DNA of 7,742 bases from NCBI GenBank assembly GCA_900754535.1, contig CAAEDF010000052.1, positions 1-7,742 of the forward strand, read 5' to 3'. This document shows positions 1 through 4,234 of this stretch, piece by piece. The notes under the pieces are model-generated. The model was not told the origin of the DNA and searched no databases. It was given only the letters and a program-made list of their open reading frames with translations. The DNA comes from Clostridia bacterium. GTDB taxonomy: Bacteria; Bacillota; Clostridia; Oscillospirales; CAG-382. Made by a program: the position numbers and the translations under genes. Numbering within the stretch: position 1 is the stretch's first letter; the number at the start of each line of letters is the position of its first letter.

Positions 1-124
1 ATGTGATGCCGACCGCCCCGATAGGAACGGTATCGTAGATCGCTTTCAGGGAACCGAAGTAGAAGTCGGTTTCGCCGTTGTACGGCTCCTTGAACTGCAA
101 ATGCACTATCTTCTTTGCTTCCAT
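1..124 (-). CDS. Partial conserved hypothetical protein (N-terminal 41 residues, runs off left edge)
   Basis: An open frame starts at the ATG at 124-122 on the minus strand and stays open to the window edge. The protein begins MEAKKIVHLQFKEPYNGE and continues with FYFGSLKAIYDTVPIGAVG at about residues 22-40. The start is chosen because residues after it look like a normal protein and a Bacteroidetes -7 element lies just upstream. The pattern, a short basic strand, then 'FYFGS..AIYDT', then 'vGI', resembles small hypothetical proteins I associate with Bacteroidales prophages and mobile elements. No function is known to me. The frame is also open for about 36 codons upstream of this ATG, without another ATG, so a longer product from a rare start cannot be excluded. 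It is separated from the 77-residue gene by 343 bases and may be a separate transcription unit. Confidence 0.72.
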   Translation of the reverse strand, partial: MEAKKIVHLQFKEPYNGETDFYFGSLKAIYDTVPIGAVGIT

Positions 125-139
125 AATCCAATACTTGTG

Positions 140-147
140 CAAATTTA
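140..147 (-). promoter_or_regulatory. Candidate Bacteroidetes promoter -7 element for the left-edge gene
   Basis: The minus strand reads TAAATTTG, a full match to the Bacteroidetes -7 consensus TAnnTTTG. It ends 15 bases before the ATG at 124, so the leader would be only about 10 bases. The -33 position carries only a weak match (GTGG at 167-170, 19 bases upstream). The very short leader and poor -33 make this a tentative call. Confidence 0.4.
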
Positions 148-248
148 CCGCTTTTCCGGCGTTCTGCCACGCTTTCGCGCAAGAATCGATCAATCTACCG
201 ACCCGACCGCAGATATTCGAAAATTGGCGGCATTTTCATTTTTCTTTT

Positions 249-458
249 TCAAAGGATGAATTTACGAGGGTCTTGCCCGATGGTTGATCCTATAATTTTG
301 CATCGAAAAAACTTCCCCTCTATCTTTTTAATATATCTATATATTCTTATCTTCTGTGCAGGGATCGTTGCACCCGTCGTTGCAGGGGTCGTTGCTGTAC
401 CCATTGCACCCCGTCGATATATAAGACCGATATTCAGGACAATACCCGCATCAAACAT
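249..458 (-). CDS. Doubtful 69-residue ORF with an Ala-Thr-Thr-Pro repeat
   Basis: This minus-strand frame starts 9 bases after the 77-residue gene ends. It encodes a short hydrophobic start, then ATTP-ATTG-ATIP at about residues 22-33, produced by the 12-bp tandem repeat. A basic Ile/Tyr/Lys-rich stretch (KIRIYRYIKKIEGKFFRCK) follows. Because 12 is a multiple of three, the repeat keeps the frame on either strand, so openness is weak evidence. Codon choice (several AGA and ATA) differs from the neighbouring genes, and I recognise no family. It could be a real small repeat protein continuing the operon, or noncoding DNA with iterons. I lean to noncoding. Confidence 0.22.
   Translation of the reverse strand: MFDAGIVLNIGLIYRRGAMGTATTPATTGATIPAQKIRIYRYIKKIEGKFFRCKIIGSTIGQDPRKFIL
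353..412. repeat. Tandem 12-bp repeat, five imperfect units
   Basis: On the plus strand the units are TCTGTGCAGGGA (353), TCGTTGCACCCG (365), TCGTTGCAGGGG (377), TCGTTGCTGTAC (389) and CCATTGCACCCC (401), in exact 12-bp register. The core is TCGTTGCA (minus strand TGCAACGA), followed by a C/G-rich spacer. The AT-rich tract directly to the left and the DnaA-box-like site to the right resemble iteron-type origins, but the repeat can equally be read as a four-residue coding repeat. The period and unit sequences are directly visible; the function is inferred. Confidence 0.8.
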
Positions 459-468
459 CGTTGCACCC
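458..468. repeat. Isolated sixth copy of the 12-bp repeat core
   Basis: TCGTTGCACCC here is identical to the first 11 bases of the unit at 365. It lies 57 bases from the start of the last tandem unit, out of the 12-bp register, and abuts the stop codon of the 77-residue gene. A separated identical copy suggests a binding site more than a coding repeat. Confidence 0.6.
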
Positions 469-701
469 TATTTGTGGATAAAATACTCTATCGCCGAATG
501 CACGAGGATAAAATGCGTGGCGGTCTGCCTGCATTGATCCGCCCACGGATTGTATAGGTTCAAAGCCAACGCACGATACAACTCCGGAATTTCGCTTTTG
601 ACGCGCGATACCAGCATCCTATAACTGACCCTCCTTGCACCTTTCATAAGGGCCTCCCATTTTGAAGACGGGAGACCCTCGCACGTTGCATCGAGATACA
701 T
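468..701 (-). CDS. Conserved hypothetical phage/mobile-element protein, 77 residues
   Basis: Function unknown. The protein is probably helical. Recognisable stretches are KWEALMKGARRVSYR (residues 14-28), NPWADQCRQT (51-60) and HFILVHSAIEYF (63-74). This pattern of basic helix, 'YNP..DQ..Q' and 'HFILvHSAIEYF' resembles small proteins I know from Bacteroidales prophages, without a named activity. The ATG at 701 is two bases after the stop of the 298-residue gene, so it is almost certainly translated from the same message. The basic residues at 20-34 could bind nucleic acid, but there is no clear HTH. Its last codons contain a perfect DnaA-box sequence on the minus strand (473-481). No Shine-Dalgarno is seen. 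Confidence 0.82.
   Translation of the reverse strand: MYLDATCEGLPSSKWEALMKGARRVSYRMLVSRVKSEIPELYRALALNLYNPWADQCRQTATHFILVHSAIEYFIHK
473..481 (-). promoter_or_regulatory. Perfect DnaA-box sequence
   Basis: The minus strand reads TTATCCACA, the consensus DnaA box. It lies inside the 3' end of the 77-residue gene (Phe-Ile-His-Lys codons), 5 bases from the isolated repeat copy and about 60 bases from the tandem array. A perfect 9-mer is expected by chance on either strand in about 6% of windows this size, so its place next to the repeats is notable but not proof of function. Confidence 0.45.
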
Positions 702-703
702 GG

Positions 704-1600
704 CTAAATTCCGAATTGCTCCGACAAGAACCCGACCATCGCCCTGTTCTGCGGCAAAAGGGCCGGAATATCCATCGTATCGGCTTTATACAACTCCGTT
801 GCGCCGTTGTATAAATCCCATACCGTGACCTTGCCGTTCTGATAGTAGCGATACATCATATCCTCGGTAAGCCGCGAGATTTGCGACTGATTGAGCGGAT
901 AGGTGCGGTTCTCCCTGATTTCTGCGATATGAGTATCGCATTTAACGCGGAGGGCGGTCAGCATCCCGATCAACGTAAACATCTGCTGCGCGTCGATAGG
1001 GATTTGCTTCATCCGCTCGATCTTCTCCCGCTCGGTAACGACGATTCGGCGGGCATCGACGATCCATGACTTCACGATGTCGAGGATTTCGGGAATCGTT
1101 ACGCCATTGCCCCGTCCCTGTCCTTTCTCCGAATAGGTCGAGATATATTGATCCGCGCAGAGCATACATTGGTTGTGGCAGATCATCACCATATTGCCGA
1201 ATCCGACCTGTATTCCTTTCTGATGAAATGCGACGGCAAGATTGGTCGTATGATCTGCATCATCGAAATTCGTGATGCGAATGTTGGCGAATACCCGACG
1301 GAGGATATGCGCTTCGACGGCCCGCTCTCCGTATTGGGCCTCTACCTGCGGCAAGAGGACGACACCCGGAGTATTGCGGTCTTTATTCTGCGCTGCAAAG
1401 AGGTCGTAAACCTCGACATCATAATTCTGCGCGTTGCACATGCCGATAATCTGATTCAGCAAATCATAGTGGTAAATGCCCCGTAGCGGCTTGCCGTAGA
1501 TGTCGTTCTCCTTGTGGGTTCGCGCCAGTTGATCGAGGGAGAGGGTCTGCACCTTTGCTTTCTCGAAGTCGAAAAATTTGTTGTTCAATGTCGTTTCCAT
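704..1600 (-). CDS. DUF932/DUF3871-like phage protein, 298 residues, function unknown
   Basis: This is the largest gene of the leftward operon. The general plan recalls the DUF932/DUF3871 group of phage- and plasmid-borne proteins. There is an N-terminal region with YGKPLRGIYHYDLL (35-48), a central 'TTNLAVAFHQKGIQVGFGN' block (118-136) followed by a Cys/His cluster CHNQCMLC (141-148), a helical stretch (170-220), and the C-terminal VTVWDLYNGATELYK (258-272), which matches the 'W-LYNa-Te' signature of DUF932-type proteins. QNRAMVGFL (284-292) is near the end. I know similar hypothetical proteins in Bacteroidales phages, none characterised. The spaced C-x3-C-x2-C could bind metal (inference). 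The ATG at 1600 fits the leader motif AATTCAACGCA two bases upstream. Membership in DUF932 proper is uncertain. Confidence 0.85.
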   Translation of the reverse strand: METTLNNKFFDFEKAKVQTLSLDQLARTHKENDIYGKPLRGIYHYDLLNQIIGMCNAQNYDVEVYDLFAAQNKDRNTPGVVLLPQVEAQYGERAVEAHILRRVFANIRITNFDDADHTTNLAVAFHQKGIQVGFGNMVMICHNQCMLCADQYISTYSEKGQGRGNGVTIPEILDIVKSWIVDARRIVVTEREKIERMKQIPIDAQQMFTLIGMLTALRVKCDTHIAEIRENRTYPLNQSQISRLTEDMMYRYYQNGKVTVWDLYNGATELYKADTMDIPALLPQNRAMVGFLSEQFGI

Positions 1601-1602
1601 AA

Positions 1603-1613
1603 TGCGTTGAATT
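1603..1613 (-). promoter_or_regulatory. Leader motif AATTCAACGCA before the 298-residue gene
   Basis: The motif lies two bases before the ATG at 1600. It is one of four near-identical copies found just before starts in the leftward operon. It is not complementary to the 16S anti-Shine-Dalgarno and probably acts as an unstructured translation leader (inference). Confidence 0.4.
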
Positions 1614-1618
1614 TTAAT

Positions 1619-2101
1619 TTATAATCGTTCAATAGTCTTTGCTACTTCCTCACCCCAATACCCGACGATAAGGTCATAGGCTTCTTTATCACCATCCCAT
1701 GCGATCATGCACTCGTGGTTATTGTATTCGTAGAAATAAACCTCCTGCGGATCGCATTCTTTCGGGATAGCCGCCCGGCTATCGTCGTAGAACTTGAAGA
1801 ATGCCGCAAGTCCGTCCTTTGTACCGAAAGCTCCCGTGTCCTTATCTTGGCATATTTTATCGCCGTCTTTGATGTGTCCGAGTTCTACCAAATGCTTGTA
1901 TCCCTCGGCGAACTGTTCTCTGCTAAAAGCGAAGAAAACCCCGCATTTATCAGCATCGGGATGCTCGTTCTTGATCGCCTTGTAGCGGTCGATAGTTTGG
2001 GCGTTCAGCATTACAACACCCCCGTCGTAATTACCCCAATCCCGATAGTATCGGAGTTCGCCCCGCGTGGTCTTGACCGTCTTAATATCTTTCTCTTCCA
2101 T
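1619..2101 (-). CDS. Conserved hypothetical protein of Bacteroidales mobile elements (possibly DUF7659), 160 residues
   Basis: Function unknown. Landmarks are GELRYYRDWGNYDGGVV (14-30), GVFFAFSREQFAEGY (54-68), LGHIKDGDKI (74-83), GTKDGLAAFFKFYDD (93-107) and CDPQEVYFYEYNNHECM (116-132), then AWDGD and a C-terminal 'GYWGEEVAKTIERL'. The order, an FAFS-type block, 'GTK-GL--FF-FYDD' and 'Q-VYFYEYNNHECMIAWDGD', matches a hypothetical family I know from Bacteroides mobile elements. I believe it is DUF7659, but the number is from memory. The frame extends upstream to 2245. I chose the ATG at 2101 because it follows the leader motif by six bases, leaves a 17-base gap to the previous gene, and the upstream residues look like an out-of-frame reading of the 58-residue gene. 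Confidence 0.85.
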   Translation of the reverse strand: MEEKDIKTVKTTRGELRYYRDWGNYDGGVVMLNAQTIDRYKAIKNEHPDADKCGVFFAFSREQFAEGYKHLVELGHIKDGDKICQDKDTGAFGTKDGLAAFFKFYDDSRAAIPKECDPQEVYFYEYNNHECMIAWDGDKEAYDLIVGYWGEEVAKTIERL

Positions 2102-2107
2102 ATCTGT

Positions 2108-2117
2108 TGCGTTGATT
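2108..2117 (-). promoter_or_regulatory. Leader motif AATCAACGCA before the 160-residue gene
   Basis: Identical to the motif at 2989-2998 and six bases before the ATG at 2101. It decides the start of this gene against the longer upstream frame. Confidence 0.4.
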
Positions 2118-2118
2118 A

Positions 2119-2295
2119 TTATTCGTCGATTCTGTCCTCCATGAGCGTAAAGCAGGATTTCGGAGGACGCCGTTTGAATTTTCCCCATGCCTTGCGCCGG
2201 GCCTCGGCCGCCGTTTTGGCTTTGACCGTATAGGACTGCGACCACGTCATATCGACCGTAACCTCGTAGGTTCTTGCCGTCTTTTTCGTTGCCAT
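2119..2295 (-). CDS. Small conserved-looking protein, 58 residues
   Basis: A complete gene shorter than common ORF cut-offs. Translating from the ATG at 2295 gives MATKKTARTYEVTVDMTWSQ, then SYTVKAKTAAEARRKAWGKF (21-40), then KRRPPKSCFTLMEDRIDE and TAA. A beta strand ending in 'V-AkTaaEArrKA' followed by a basic helix is a plan often seen in small phage proteins. I cannot name a family. It fits exactly between neighbours, four bases after the stop of the DUF3873-like gene and 17 bases before the next start. Codon use matches the operon. The basic character (KAKTAAEARRKAWGKFKRR) would suit nucleic-acid or acidic-partner binding, but that is speculation. Confidence 0.78.
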   Translation of the reverse strand: MATKKTARTYEVTVDMTWSQSYTVKAKTAAEARRKAWGKFKRRPPKSCFTLMEDRIDE

Positions 2296-2299
2296 GATC

Positions 2300-2509
2300 C
2301 TACTGCTTTTGAGAGAGCCATAAATCCCGCTTTGCGCGGCAGCTATCGAGGGATACCCCGACGCAGGAGAAAAGCTCGCCGCTCTCCGTGCGGTAGTCGT
2401 ATTGCCATCTTTTGACCGTTTTCCGGCCGATTTTGGCCGTGAAACTTGTGTAGTTCTCTCGCCCCGGCTGGCAGACGGAACACCCGTTTACGTTGATTGA
2501 ATTTGCCAT
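2300..2509 (-). CDS. DUF3873-like protein, 69 residues
   Basis: The sequence matches what I know of DUF3873, a small family common on Bacteroidales conjugative and prophage elements. It has an N-terminal INVNGCSVCQPG (5-16), a basic mid-region ending in QYDYR (36-40), GELFSCV (44-50), then a Cys (57) and RDLWLSQK (61-68) near the C-terminus. The length is typical. Four cysteines (10, 13, 49, 57) could form a small metal site or disulfides, but no function is established. The ATG at 2509 follows a leader motif variant by three bases. The next gene starts four bases after its stop. Confidence 0.8.
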   Translation of the reverse strand: MANSINVNGCSVCQPGRENYTSFTAKIGRKTVKRWQYDYRTESGELFSCVGVSLDSCRAKRDLWLSQKQ

Positions 2510-2512
2510 TGT

Positions 2513-2523
2513 TGAGTTGAATT
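2513..2523 (-). promoter_or_regulatory. Leader motif variant AATTCAACTCA before the DUF3873-like gene
   Basis: It differs at one position from the copy at 1603-1613 and ends three bases before the ATG at 2509. It lies in a 28-base gap after the acidic gene. Confidence 0.35.
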
Positions 2524-2537
2524 TTTAAGGTTTGCGA

Positions 2538-2756
2538 TTATTGCTCGGCCTCGAAATCATCGACGATCTCGAATGCGTCGGTTTTGAGGGCCGTGTCCGG
2601 TTCCCCGTCGAACTCGTTGTTGTTCTTCGTGCAGAGCCTCATATTCTGATGCGAATAGTCCAAACTTATATCCACGACATACGTCCCTTTCTGCGTTTGG
2701 AATACCTCCCGATCCCATGAATCGAATCCTACATGCTTGATTTTGATCTTTTCCAT
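2538..2756 (-). CDS. Acidic small hypothetical protein with FDSWDREVF and EFDGEPD motifs, 72 residues
   Basis: A short basic start (MEKIKIKHVG) leads to FDSWDREVF (11-19), a strand TYVVDISLDY (25-34), LCTKNNNEFDGEPD (41-54) and an acidic tail with little structure (EIVDDFEAEQ). The 'D-W-R-VF ... LCT--NNE-DGEPD' pattern resembles hypothetical proteins I associate with Bacteroidales mobile elements, with no known activity. The acidity of the C-terminal half is shared by many DNA-mimic or inhibitor proteins of phages, but acidity alone does not show that role. The ATG at 2756 is eight bases after the previous stop. It lacks the full leader motif and has only AATCGCA upstream. Confidence 0.8.
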   Translation of the reverse strand: MEKIKIKHVGFDSWDREVFQTQKGTYVVDISLDYSHQNMRLCTKNNNEFDGEPDTALKTDAFEIVDDFEAEQ

Positions 2757-2764
2757 ACTTGCGA

Positions 2765-2983
2765 TTATTTGAGATTATTTTTCAACCAAACCCTATCGAC
2801 CTCCCACAAGGGCAGGCCCTTGATGATTTTCCGACGGATCACCTCTTTCATGCCAATCAAATCGGCCGCTTTGATATGGAGGGTAATGTCGCCGAATTTC
2901 TGCGCTCTTTCGAGGAGGAAGTCCGCCATTTGGGACTTCCATTCATGCAGGCTTTCCGCCTTGGCCTGTCTTGCTTTATCCAT
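2765..2983 (-). CDS. Small helical hypothetical protein, 72 residues
   Basis: Unrecognised. The protein starts MDKARQAKAESLHEWKSQMA, is largely helical and basic, and ends in IIKGLPLWEVDRVWLKNNLK. The C-terminal 'KGLPLWEVDRVWLK' could be the recognition part of a small winged or homeodomain-like fold, but I see no clear HTH. The frame continues upstream to 3049. The ATG at 2983 is preferred because it is two bases after the upstream gene's stop and carries the leader motif five bases upstream, whereas the longer form would overlap the coiled-coil gene by 64 bases. Confidence 0.72.
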   Translation of the reverse strand: MDKARQAKAESLHEWKSQMADFLLERAQKFGDITLHIKAADLIGMKEVIRRKIIKGLPLWEVDRVWLKNNLK

Positions 2984-2985
2984 GA

Positions 2986-3354
2986 TTATGCGTTGATTAG
3001 GTTCATTATCTGTTCGAGCTTTCTTTCGAGAGCGTATCGCTTTTCGCACTCTTCCGCATATTTCTTGTAAAACTCATCGTGCTTGGCCTTTTCCGCGTAA
3101 TACTTATCCTGATAGGACGTTGCGAGTTCTACCTGCCGATCATAGCTCTCTTTTTGCACTCTGATCTTTTTCTTCAATTCGGCGATTTCGATCACCATTG
3201 ACCGGGAAAGATCGAGATGCCCTTTCTTGGTGGCGAATGGTTTGCAGAACTCGTCCTTGTCCTTATCCGAGGACATATACACCCCGTTCCATACCTCAAA
3301 AATTCCGTCCGATACATTCAAGCCAACTCTTTCGGTAAACTCTTCTCGTGTCAT
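2986..3354 (-). CDS. Coiled-coil protein with DKDEFCK motif, first gene of leftward operon, 122 residues
   Basis: The N-terminal third contains VYMSSDKDKDEFCKPF (25-40). A 'Y-nSD-DKDEFCK' signature occurs in hypothetical proteins I associate with Bacteroidales mobile elements. Residues about 51-118 are a long charged helix with heptad character (IAELKKKIRVQKESY ... YALERKLEQIMNLI), so the protein probably oligomerises. Function unknown. It is promoter-proximal: the -7 element at 3412-3419 lies about 57 bases upstream of the ATG at 3354. The leader is AT-rich and has no Shine-Dalgarno. The next gene starts two bases after its stop. Confidence 0.8.
   Translation of the reverse strand: MTREEFTERVGLNVSDGIFEVWNGVYMSSDKDKDEFCKPFATKKGHLDLSRSMVIEIAELKKKIRVQKESYDRQVELATSYQDKYYAEKAKHDEFYKKYAEECEKRYALERKLEQIMNLINA
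2989..2998 (-). promoter_or_regulatory. Leader motif AATCAACGCA before the 72-residue helical gene
   Basis: Located inside the last codons of the coiled-coil gene, five bases before the ATG at 2983. It is identical in ten bases to 2108-2117, although here it must also code for the end of the upstream protein. Confidence 0.4.
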
Positions 3355-3384
3355 AGCCTATTATAAATTTTGGTCGTTATTTAT

Positions 3385-3397
3385 TACTTATTAAGTA
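3385..3397. promoter_or_regulatory. Palindrome TACTTATTAAGTA, candidate operator
   Basis: A perfect 6-1-6 palindrome lies just downstream of the expected leftward transcription start. Its inner 11 bases fit ACTWWTWWAGT, the same pattern as the palindrome at 3426-3436, 40 bp away centre to centre. A dimeric repressor bound here would block early elongation. No regulator gene is in the window. Confidence 0.4.
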
Positions 3398-3411
3398 TCT
3401 GTTTGATGATG

Positions 3412-3443
3412 CAAATATATAGCCAACTATTATAGTAAGCAAC
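3412..3443 (-). promoter_or_regulatory. Bacteroidetes promoter of the leftward operon
   Basis: On the minus strand the -7 element is TATATTTG (3412-3419), a full match to TAnnTTTG. A GTTG at 3440-3443 lies 20 bases upstream, at the expected -33 distance. Transcription should begin near 3405, giving a leader of about 50 bases before the ATG at 3354. The spacer contains the palindrome ACTATTATAGT. Confidence 0.72.
3426..3436. promoter_or_regulatory. Palindrome ACTATTATAGT inside promoter spacer, candidate operator
   Basis: A perfect 5-1-5 palindrome sits between the -33 and -7 elements of the leftward promoter, the classical place for a repressor to exclude RNA polymerase. It shares the ACT-T-AGT framework with 3385-3397. 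Confidence 0.42.
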
Positions 3444-3562
3444 TTTTTTCGCAGAAAAAGTGCGCTCAAAATCAGTCAAAAACGTGTATTTACGGATAAC
3501 TATATCATAACCACACAGATAATTTTTGTCGAAATTTTAGATACCTAATAGATATTTTTCAT

Positions 3563-3570
3563 TACCTTTG
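3563..3570 (+). promoter_or_regulatory. Bacteroidetes promoter -7 element of the structural operon
   Basis: TACCTTTG matches TAnnTTTG exactly and lies 35 bases before the scaffold ATG at 3606. The -33 region has no TTTG at the ideal distance; TTTTAG (3535-3540) is the nearest T-rich candidate at a 22-base spacing. A weak -33 would suit a late promoter needing an activator, which is inference. An inverted repeat AACG-ATA-CGTT (3576-3586) follows near the start of transcription. Confidence 0.62.
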
Positions 3571-3605
3571 TCCGTAACGATACGTTTTAACAATTTTTTT
3601 CGACT

Positions 3606-4196
3606 ATGAAAAAGAAATTTCGCAAGCTCTTATCCGAAAAATGCAAGGATATGGGACTGACTGACAAGGCACTCGACGACCTCGTAGAGATCGGGGCGGA
3701 GGGTCTTGCCGACGATGCCTCGGACGAAGACATCGCCGCGAAAGTGGATTCGCTCGTGCCCTATGCAAAGGCAATGCAGGGGGAGATCACGAGGAAGACG
3801 CAACGTCCGAAACCGCAATCAAAGAAACCGCAATCCAACGACGAGGGCGAAGATGAGGGCGGAAATGAAGATGAGGCCCCCGAATGGTTCAAGCCTTTCC
3901 AAAAAAAATTGACCGATCTCGAAACCGAGAACGCCGCGCTCAAAGCGGAAAAGGCAAAGACCACGCGACAGGCCGAAATCTCGGCAAAGGCTAAAAAGCT
4001 CGGAATCCCCGACTACCTGATGAAGCGAGTCTCATTCGCAGAGGATGCAGACCTCGACAAGGAGCTGGCGGATTACAAGCAGGAGTTAGTCACCAACAAC
4101 CTCATGCCCAAGGAGCAGGCGCATGAAACAGGAAGTAGCAAGGAGGCAATGGAAGCCGACGCCAAGGCTTGGGCCGAAAGTCTTCCCAACAAGTAA
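3606..4196 (+). CDS. Putative capsid scaffold protein, 196 residues
   Basis: A probable internal scaffold that guides shell assembly and leaves or is degraded before DNA packaging. The evidence is position, upstream of decoration and major capsid genes, and composition. The N-terminal helical domain has 'GLTDKALDDLVEIGAEGL' (17-34). A Pro/Lys/Gln linker (65-78) is followed by a strongly acidic stretch (79-91). Then comes APEWFKPFQKKL (91-102) and a coiled coil (about 100-130, LTDLETENAALKAEKAK), and finally a charged helical C-terminus. Scaffolds of Bacteroidales prophages often show this order. No protease motif is visible, so it is not a scaffold-protease fusion. The ATG at 3606 lies 35 bases after the promoter, with an A/T-rich leader and no Shine-Dalgarno. 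Confidence 0.68.
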   Translation: MKKKFRKLLSEKCKDMGLTDKALDDLVEIGAEGLADDASDEDIAAKVDSLVPYAKAMQGEITRKTQRPKPQSKKPQSNDEGEDEGGNEDEAPEWFKPFQKKLTDLETENAALKAEKAKTTRQAEISAKAKKLGIPDYLMKRVSFAEDADLDKELADYKQELVTNNLMPKEQAHETGSSKEAMEADAKAWAESLPNK

Positions 4197-4234
4197 CAGC
4201 TCCGAATCATTCACCCCTTAAATTGATTGCAACA

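Larger units (their letters stand above)
125..467. other. Long gap without a confident gene, origin-like or regulatory
   Basis: No convincing gene fills these 343 bases. They hold a candidate leftward promoter (140-147), an AT-rich tract (about 321-350) containing the inverted repeat AATATA-TCTA-TATATT (330-345), a tandem 12-bp repeat (353-412) and a sixth repeat copy (458-468). One weak minus-strand frame (249-458) covers the repeat. A promoter-like TAATTTTG on the plus strand at 293-300 has no gene after it. I see no clear GC-rich hairpin plus T-run that would serve as terminator for the leftward operon. Confidence 0.6.

Noticed and set aside
293..300. Plus-strand TAATTTTG, a match to the Bacteroidetes -7 element
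   Set aside because: No gene follows, the -33 spacing is poor (TTG only 17 bases upstream), and AT-rich sequence gives such matches by chance. An antisense or origin transcript remains possible.
330..345. Inverted repeat AATATA-TCTA-TATATT as terminator of the leftward operon
   Set aside because: The stem is only A-T pairs and too weak for an intrinsic terminator; no proper T-run placement.
353..412. CRISPR array
   Set aside because: Units are 12 bp with no spacers of constant length and no cas genes; it is a simple tandem repeat.
1715..2233. 172-codon plus-strand ORF
   Set aside because: It is antisense to the 160- and 58-residue genes, which have family resemblance, leader motif and operon spacing.
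2102..2245. N-terminal extension of the 160-residue gene to 2245
   Set aside because: The extra 48 residues overlap the 58-residue gene in another frame and lack protein-like pattern; the ATG at 2101 has the leader motif.
3443..3464. Inverted repeats CTTTTT/AAAAAG and CGCA/TGCG just upstream of the leftward promoter
   Set aside because: Short and partly homopolymeric, they overlap each other and have no clear position relative to either promoter.
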